A program made the translations under genes and the position numbers. 64,000 bases of DNA from NCBI GenBank assembly GCA_015233725.1, contig JADFXD010000002.1, positions 1 through 64,000 on the forward strand, given 5' to 3'. The notes under the pieces are model-generated. The model searched no databases. It saw only the letters and a list, made by a program, of their open reading frames with translations, and was not told where the DNA came from. Origin of the DNA: Nitrospirota bacterium (GTDB lineage: Bacteria; Nitrospirota; Thermodesulfovibrionia; Thermodesulfovibrionales; Magnetobacteriaceae). Shown here one piece after another: positions 60,703 through 64,000 of this stretch (positions are counted from its first letter, which is position 1; every line of letters begins with the position of its first letter).

Positions 60703-62487
60703 TCAGCGTTTATCTACCGCGTTAAACTTACACACGTCATAACACGAGTTACACTTTATACACAGGCCATGATCGATATAGTGAGTCTTTTTCTTCTCAC
60801 CGGTGATGGCCTTAACCGGACACACCCTGGCACACATCGTACAGCCCGTGCAGGCGTCTTCCTTGATAGTGTACGTCAGCAGTGCCTTACACACGCCAGC
60901 CGGACAGCGTTTGTCTATGATGTGGGCATCATACTCGTCCCTGAAGTACTTTAACGTACTCAGTATTGGGTTTGGGGCGGTCTGCCCCAGTCCGCACAGG
61001 CTTGAGTCTATGACATCCCTTGCCAAGGCCTCTAGTGTAACCAGGTCGTTGGCCTTGCCCTTACCCTCGGTAATCCTGGTGAGGATCTCCAGGAGTCTCT
61101 TTGTCCCCACGCGGCAGGGCGTACACTTGCCGCAGGATTCCGCCTGGGTGAACTCGAGGAAGTACTTGGCGATATTGACCATGCAGTCGCCCTCATCCAG
61201 GACGACCATGCCGCCAGAGCCCATGATAGAGCCAACACTGGCCAGCGACTCGTAATCAAGATGGGTGTCCAGGAGACTCTCCGGGATACATCCACCGGAT
61301 GGGCCACCGGTCTGTACGGCCTTAAACCGCCTGTCCTTTTCTATACCCCCGCCTATACCGTAGATGACCTTGCGCAGGGGGATACCCATCGGCACCTCGA
61401 TGAGGCCGGAGTTCTTTATCTTTCCAGTGAGGGCAAACACCTTTGTCCCCTTGCTCTTTTCCGTCCCAAGGGAGGCAAACCACTCTGCCCCTCGTCTGAT
61501 TATGTACGTGACATTAGCCAACGTCTCGACGTTGTTTATGATCGTGGGTTTACCAAACAGCCCCTTTTGTGCGGGAAACGGGGGCTTGCTTCGCGGCATA
61601 CCCCTGTTACCCTCGATGGAGGCTATCAGGGCCGTCTCCTCACCGCAGACAAACGCCCCGGCTCCGAGCTTGACCTTGATGTCGAACTTAACCCCTCTGC
61701 CAAAGATGTTGTCGCCCAGAAAGCCCTTCTGACGAGCATGTTTCAGCGCCAGCTCCAGCCTCTGTACGGCCAGGGGGTACTCAGCCCTTATGTAGACGTA
61801 GCCCTTCGTTGTACCAATGGCATACGCGGCGATGATCATCCCCTCGATAACGACGTGCGGGTTGCCCTCCACAACTGACCTGTCCATAAATGCCCCTGGG
61901 TCGCCCTCATCGGCGTTACAGATGAGGTACTTCTGCGAGGCCTGCTCTTTGGAGCCAAACTCCCACTTCAGCCCCGTGGGGAAGCCTGCCCCACCCCTGC
62001 CCCTTAGCCCCGACAGCTTTATGGTGTCAATGGTATCCTGCGGTGATAGCGTGGCCAGCACCTTTTTAGCCGCCTCATAGCCCCCAACCTTGATATACGC
62101 CTCTATGTCCTCGGGGTCTATCAGCCCACACTCAGAGAGGACTACCTTGAGCTGTTTGTCCTCAAAGTTATGGTAGTCCACACCGGCGGCAAACTCCTCA
62201 ACAGGCTGACCACCGACGACGTGTTCGTTGACTATACGGGCAACCCTGTCGAGTGTTACCTGCTCGTATGTTGTCTTCGTACCATCGATAGAGACGTCCA
62301 CCAGCACGTCTCTGGCACAGAAGCCTCTACAACCTACCCTGTGCAGGTCGCAGTGTTTTTGGGCATGCAGAGTGGTCTCCACACCAGCACTAGCCAGTTC
62401 TACGGAGAACATCTCCATGACCTCCCTGGCCCCGGCCGCTAGTCCCCCTGTCCCCATGCACACGCTTATACTGATCTGTCTACTCAC
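60703..62487 (-). CDS. nuoF: NuoF-type NADH-binding subunit of formate dehydrogenase
   Basis: A 594-residue diaphorase subunit: a thioredoxin-like 2Fe-2S domain (residues 1-100; C-x(n)-C-D-L-H-R-V-G-C-R-G-F-C), the 51-kDa FMN/NADH domain (G-L-R-G-R-G-G-A-G-F-P-T-G-L-K-W and G-A-G-A-F-V-C-G-E-E-T-A-L), an SLBB region, the 4Fe-4S site E-S-C-G-K-C-T-P-C-R-x-G, and two C-terminal ferredoxin clusters. The long form with extra clusters is typical of electron-bifurcating HydB/HndC-like enzymes, so ferredoxin involvement is possible. The start is GTG, overlapping nuoE by 8 bases; fdhA follows after 29 bases. Confidence 0.93.
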   Translation of the reverse strand: MSRQISISVCMGTGGLAAGAREVMEMFSVELASAGVETTLHAQKHCDLHRVGCRGFCARDVLVDVSIDGTKTTYEQVTLDRVARIVNEHVVGGQPVEEFAAGVDYHNFEDKQLKVVLSECGLIDPEDIEAYIKVGGYEAAKKVLATLSPQDTIDTIKLSGLRGRGGAGFPTGLKWEFGSKEQASQKYLICNADEGDPGAFMDRSVVEGNPHVVIEGMIIAAYAIGTTKGYVYIRAEYPLAVQRLELALKHARQKGFLGDNIFGRGVKFDIKVKLGAGAFVCGEETALIASIEGNRGMPRSKPPFPAQKGLFGKPTIINNVETLANVTYIIRRGAEWFASLGTEKSKGTKVFALTGKIKNSGLIEVPMGIPLRKVIYGIGGGIEKDRRFKAVQTGGPSGGCIPESLLDTHLDYESLASVGSIMGSGGMVVLDEGDCMVNIAKYFLEFTQAESCGKCTPCRVGTKRLLEILTRITEGKGKANDLVTLEALARDVIDSSLCGLGQTAPNPILSTLKYFRDEYDAHIIDKRCPAGVCKALLTYTIKEDACTGCTMCARVCPVKAITGEKKKTHYIDHGLCIKCNSCYDVCKFNAVDKR

Positions 62488-62947
62488 TTTCGTCCTCTCT
62501 CATGGCCTTTACCATCCTTAACAACTGGTTTATGTTGGCCTTGCCATGTACCTTTTTGTTGACTATGGCCACGGGGGCAATGCTGCAGGCCCCCACGCAG
62601 GCCACCTTTTCGATGGTTATCAGGCCGTCCTTGGTGGTAGAATCTGTCGAGGTTAGAGCAGTCTCCCGCTGAAGCCTTTCAATGAGCTTCTCCGACCCCT
62701 TGACGTGACACGCCGTGCCACAACAAAGGGTAAATATGTTTTTTCCACGCGGCTTAAGGTGAAACTGCGCATAGAAAGTGGCAACCCCATAAAACCTGCT
62801 AATAGGAATCTCCAACGAATGCGATATGTAGGCAACCGCCTCCTGCGGGATGTAGTTAAACTCATCCTGCAACTGCTGTAAGATGGAAACGAGATTGCCC
62901 TCGTTGTGTCGATAGTCTGCGATTATGCTATCCAGCTTTTCTGTCAT
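62480..62947 (-). CDS. nuoE: NuoE-type 2Fe-2S subunit of formate dehydrogenase
   Basis: A 155-residue thioredoxin-fold subunit. The 2Fe-2S ligands are C-G-T-A-C-H-V-K-G-S and C-V-G-A-C-S-I-A-P, and the helical N-terminus (F-N-Y-I-P-Q-E-A-V) is typical. It forms a diaphorase module with NuoF. A gaggaag site precedes the ATG. First gene of the nuoE-nuoF-fdhA-fhs group, 54 bases downstream of purE on the same strand; it overlaps nuoF by 8 bases. Confidence 0.94.
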   Translation of the reverse strand: MTEKLDSIIADYRHNEGNLVSILQQLQDEFNYIPQEAVAYISHSLEIPISRFYGVATFYAQFHLKPRGKNIFTLCCGTACHVKGSEKLIERLQRETALTSTDSTTKDGLITIEKVACVGACSIAPVAIVNKKVHGKANINQLLRMVKAMREDESE

Positions 62948-63001
62948 TTATCCAACTTCCTCTTCAATATTAATATTATCTATGATAATACGCATATGAA
63001 C

Positions 63002-63532
63002 CTAATCATATGAATTATCTAATCCCTCACACCTGCCACCGTAGGGAGCAAAGTGATCAATCTTTTCAAGCAGTAGTTTCTTGGCCTTGAGCCTATAGGC
63101 ATCGAGTATACCCCTGACCTCGGGGTATTTGATAGAGAGGATAGCGGCGGCCAGAAATGCCCCATTGGCGGCGCCATTAATGGCAACAGTGGCCACTGGG
63201 ATCCCCGATGGCATCTGCACGGTTGACAATAAGGCATCCATACCATTTAACTCACCCGATTTAATTGGAACACCGATTACGGGCAGCGTAGAGTAAGCTG
63301 CAATGGAGCCGGCCAAGTGGGCAGCCATCCCGGCCCCGGCGATGATGACCTCAAGCCCTCTGTCCCTGGCAGTCCTTGCGTACTCCGCCGTGATCTCGGG
63401 CAGTCTGTGTGCCGAACAGACCTTCATCTCATATCTAATACCCATGTCCCTGAGCACTTCTGCTGCCCTGGACATTACAGGCATATCACTGGCGCTGCCC
63501 ATCACGATCCCTATAACAGGCCCTTCGCTCAT
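63002..63532 (-). CDS. purE: N5-carboxyaminoimidazole ribonucleotide mutase
   Basis: A 176-residue PurE of purine synthesis, converting N5-CAIR to CAIR. Motifs are [13 protein letters not shown] at the N-terminus, S-A-H-R-L-P (with the catalytic-site His), [11 protein letters not shown] and G-V-P-I-K-S-G-x-L-N-G. The start is set at the ATG at 63532 with ggaggg upstream; a longer in-frame ORF to 63661 would translate a tandem repeat and is rejected. No purK is adjacent. Confidence 0.95.
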   Translation of the reverse strand: MSEGPVIGIVMGSASDMPVMSRAAEVLRDMGIRYEMKVCSAHRLPEITAEYARTARDRGLEVIIAGAGMAAHLAGSIAAYSTLPVIGVPIKSGELNGMDALLSTVQMPSGIPVATVAINGAANGAFLAAAILSIKYPEVRGILDAYRLKAKKLLLEKIDHFAPYGGRCEGLDNSYD

Positions 63533-63543
63533 ATGTCCCTCCA

Positions 63544-63595
63544 AGGGGTGAGGCACCCCCGCCATAAAATGGGGTGAGGCACCCCTGCCATAAAA
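63544..63595 (-). repeat. Two tandem 26-bp palindromic units upstream of purE
   Basis: 63544-63569 and 63570-63595 are nearly identical (core ggggtgaggcacccc then ccataaaa). The unit also occurs inside the DUF58 gene (49685-49713) and, more diverged, in the transglutaminase gene (46684-46708). It forms a short hairpin in the purE mRNA leader close to the ribosome-binding site. Confidence 0.8.
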
Positions 63596-63704
63596 ATGAA
63601 ATTGGCAGAAGTTTGCAAATAGCAAACAACACTGATAAGAATAAATTCTAACATATTTCACCCAAAAATAGAAGGCAAATTTATTTGAGGAGGTGGGACA
63701 GTGG

Positions 63705-63733
63705 TTGTGTTTTAGGCGTTGAGGTTGTATAAT
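63705..63733 (+). promoter_or_regulatory. Promoter of the terminal partial gene, leaderless layout
   Basis: TTGTGT at 63705-63710 and TATAAT at 63728-63733 with a 17-bp spacer; the ATG at 63740 starts six bases later without a ribosome-binding site. Confidence 0.6.
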
Positions 63734-63739
63734 AAAACT

Positions 63740-64000
63740 ATGCCATTGACGTTACCAATAGAAGTGTATGAGGCGTTTGAGAAGGGGCTCGGTTATGAGG
63801 AGTCTAAACATGTCGTGAAGGCCTTTGAGACGGCAATCTCAGATATCACCGATTACAAGTGGCAAACCAACAAGGAAGAAATCTTGTCGGAGGTGAGAAA
63901 GGAATTCTCGGAAGTAAGAAGAGAGTTCTCGGAGCTGAGAAGAGATTTCTTGGAGCTGAGAAAAGATACGGACAGGAAGTTCTCCGAGATGGACAGGAAG
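63740..64000 (+). CDS. Coiled-coil protein, partial (runs off the window)
   Basis: The first 87 codons are open to the window edge. It begins MPLTLPIEVYEAFEKGLGYE and, after I-S-D-I-T-D-Y-K-W, turns into short charged repeats (R-K/R-E-F-S-E-V/L-R-R...), a coiled coil with a 7-residue spacing. It resembles DUF1640/CCDC90-like bacterial coiled-coil proteins, which often end in a membrane helix; that part is outside the window. Function unknown. Confidence 0.6.
   Translation, partial: MPLTLPIEVYEAFEKGLGYEESKHVVKAFETAISDITDYKWQTNKEEILSEVRKEFSEVRREFSELRRDFLELRKDTDRKFSEMDRK

Noticed and set aside
63533..63661. Longer N-terminus for PurE
   Set aside because: It would translate two tandem repeat units; the inner ATG has a good ribosome-binding site and gives the normal PurE start.

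Overview
The window looks like a chromosomal segment of a sulfur-metabolising anaerobe of the Nitrospirota (Thermodesulfovibrionia, possibly the magnetotactic Magnetobacterium-like group). This is inferred from a complete sat-aprBA-qmoABC set, a selenocysteine formate dehydrogenase with formate-tetrahydrofolate ligase (Wood-Ljungdahl carbon chemistry), many WD40/Ser-Thr kinase and two-component proteins, and abundant GC-rich palindromic repeats. No 16S or other taxonomic marker is present, so the assignment is tentative.

Layout. 0-1.5 kb: orphan antitoxin, cupin and tRNA-Leu. 1.6-5.3 kb: translation genes rpmE-yqhQ-prfA-tsaC and a convergent receiver/cNMP-binding protein. 5.4-14.9 kb: adk-sat, then aprB-aprA-qmoA-qmoB-qmoC, which together interconvert sulfate, APS and sulfite and couple the electrons to membrane quinones; a structured leader lies between aprA and qmoA. 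15-18.7 kb: a decayed toxin-antitoxin cluster, an AT-rich HEPN-like gene and an orphan hydrogenase/complex I small subunit. 19-37 kb: secreted papain-like protease, chemoreceptor, histidine kinases, response regulators, two diguanylate cyclases and a giant WD40 protein kinase. 37-51 kb: bamD, siroheme synthase with a TA module lodged at its 3' end, MltD-like transglycosylase, UMF1/MFS and AEC transporters, an AAA/PD-(D/E)XK-like protein, and a moxR-DUF58-transglutaminase operon. 51-53.6 kb: a large secreted repeat protein. 53.8-63.5 kb, all minus strand: purE, then nuoE-nuoF-fdhA(Sec)-fhs, then a kinase fused to a cNMP-binding domain and a TupA-like anion-binding domain.

Two themes cut across the genes. 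First, a modular palindromic repeat family occurs at least a dozen times. It usually starts within a few bases of a stop codon in a fixed polarity, bounds most transcription units between 14 and 57 kb, and has also entered coding sequences in frame. Second, several signalling and envelope genes have a -10 box only about 4-6 bases before the start codon, suggesting leaderless mRNAs.

The most unusual single gene is the cytosolic kinase/TupA-like fusion lying directly downstream of the molybdenum/tungsten formate dehydrogenase operon. It could be a tungstate/molybdate-responsive kinase. The strongest evolutionary observation is a toxin-antitoxin module flanked by a perfect 26-bp direct repeat that rebuilds the end of its host gene.
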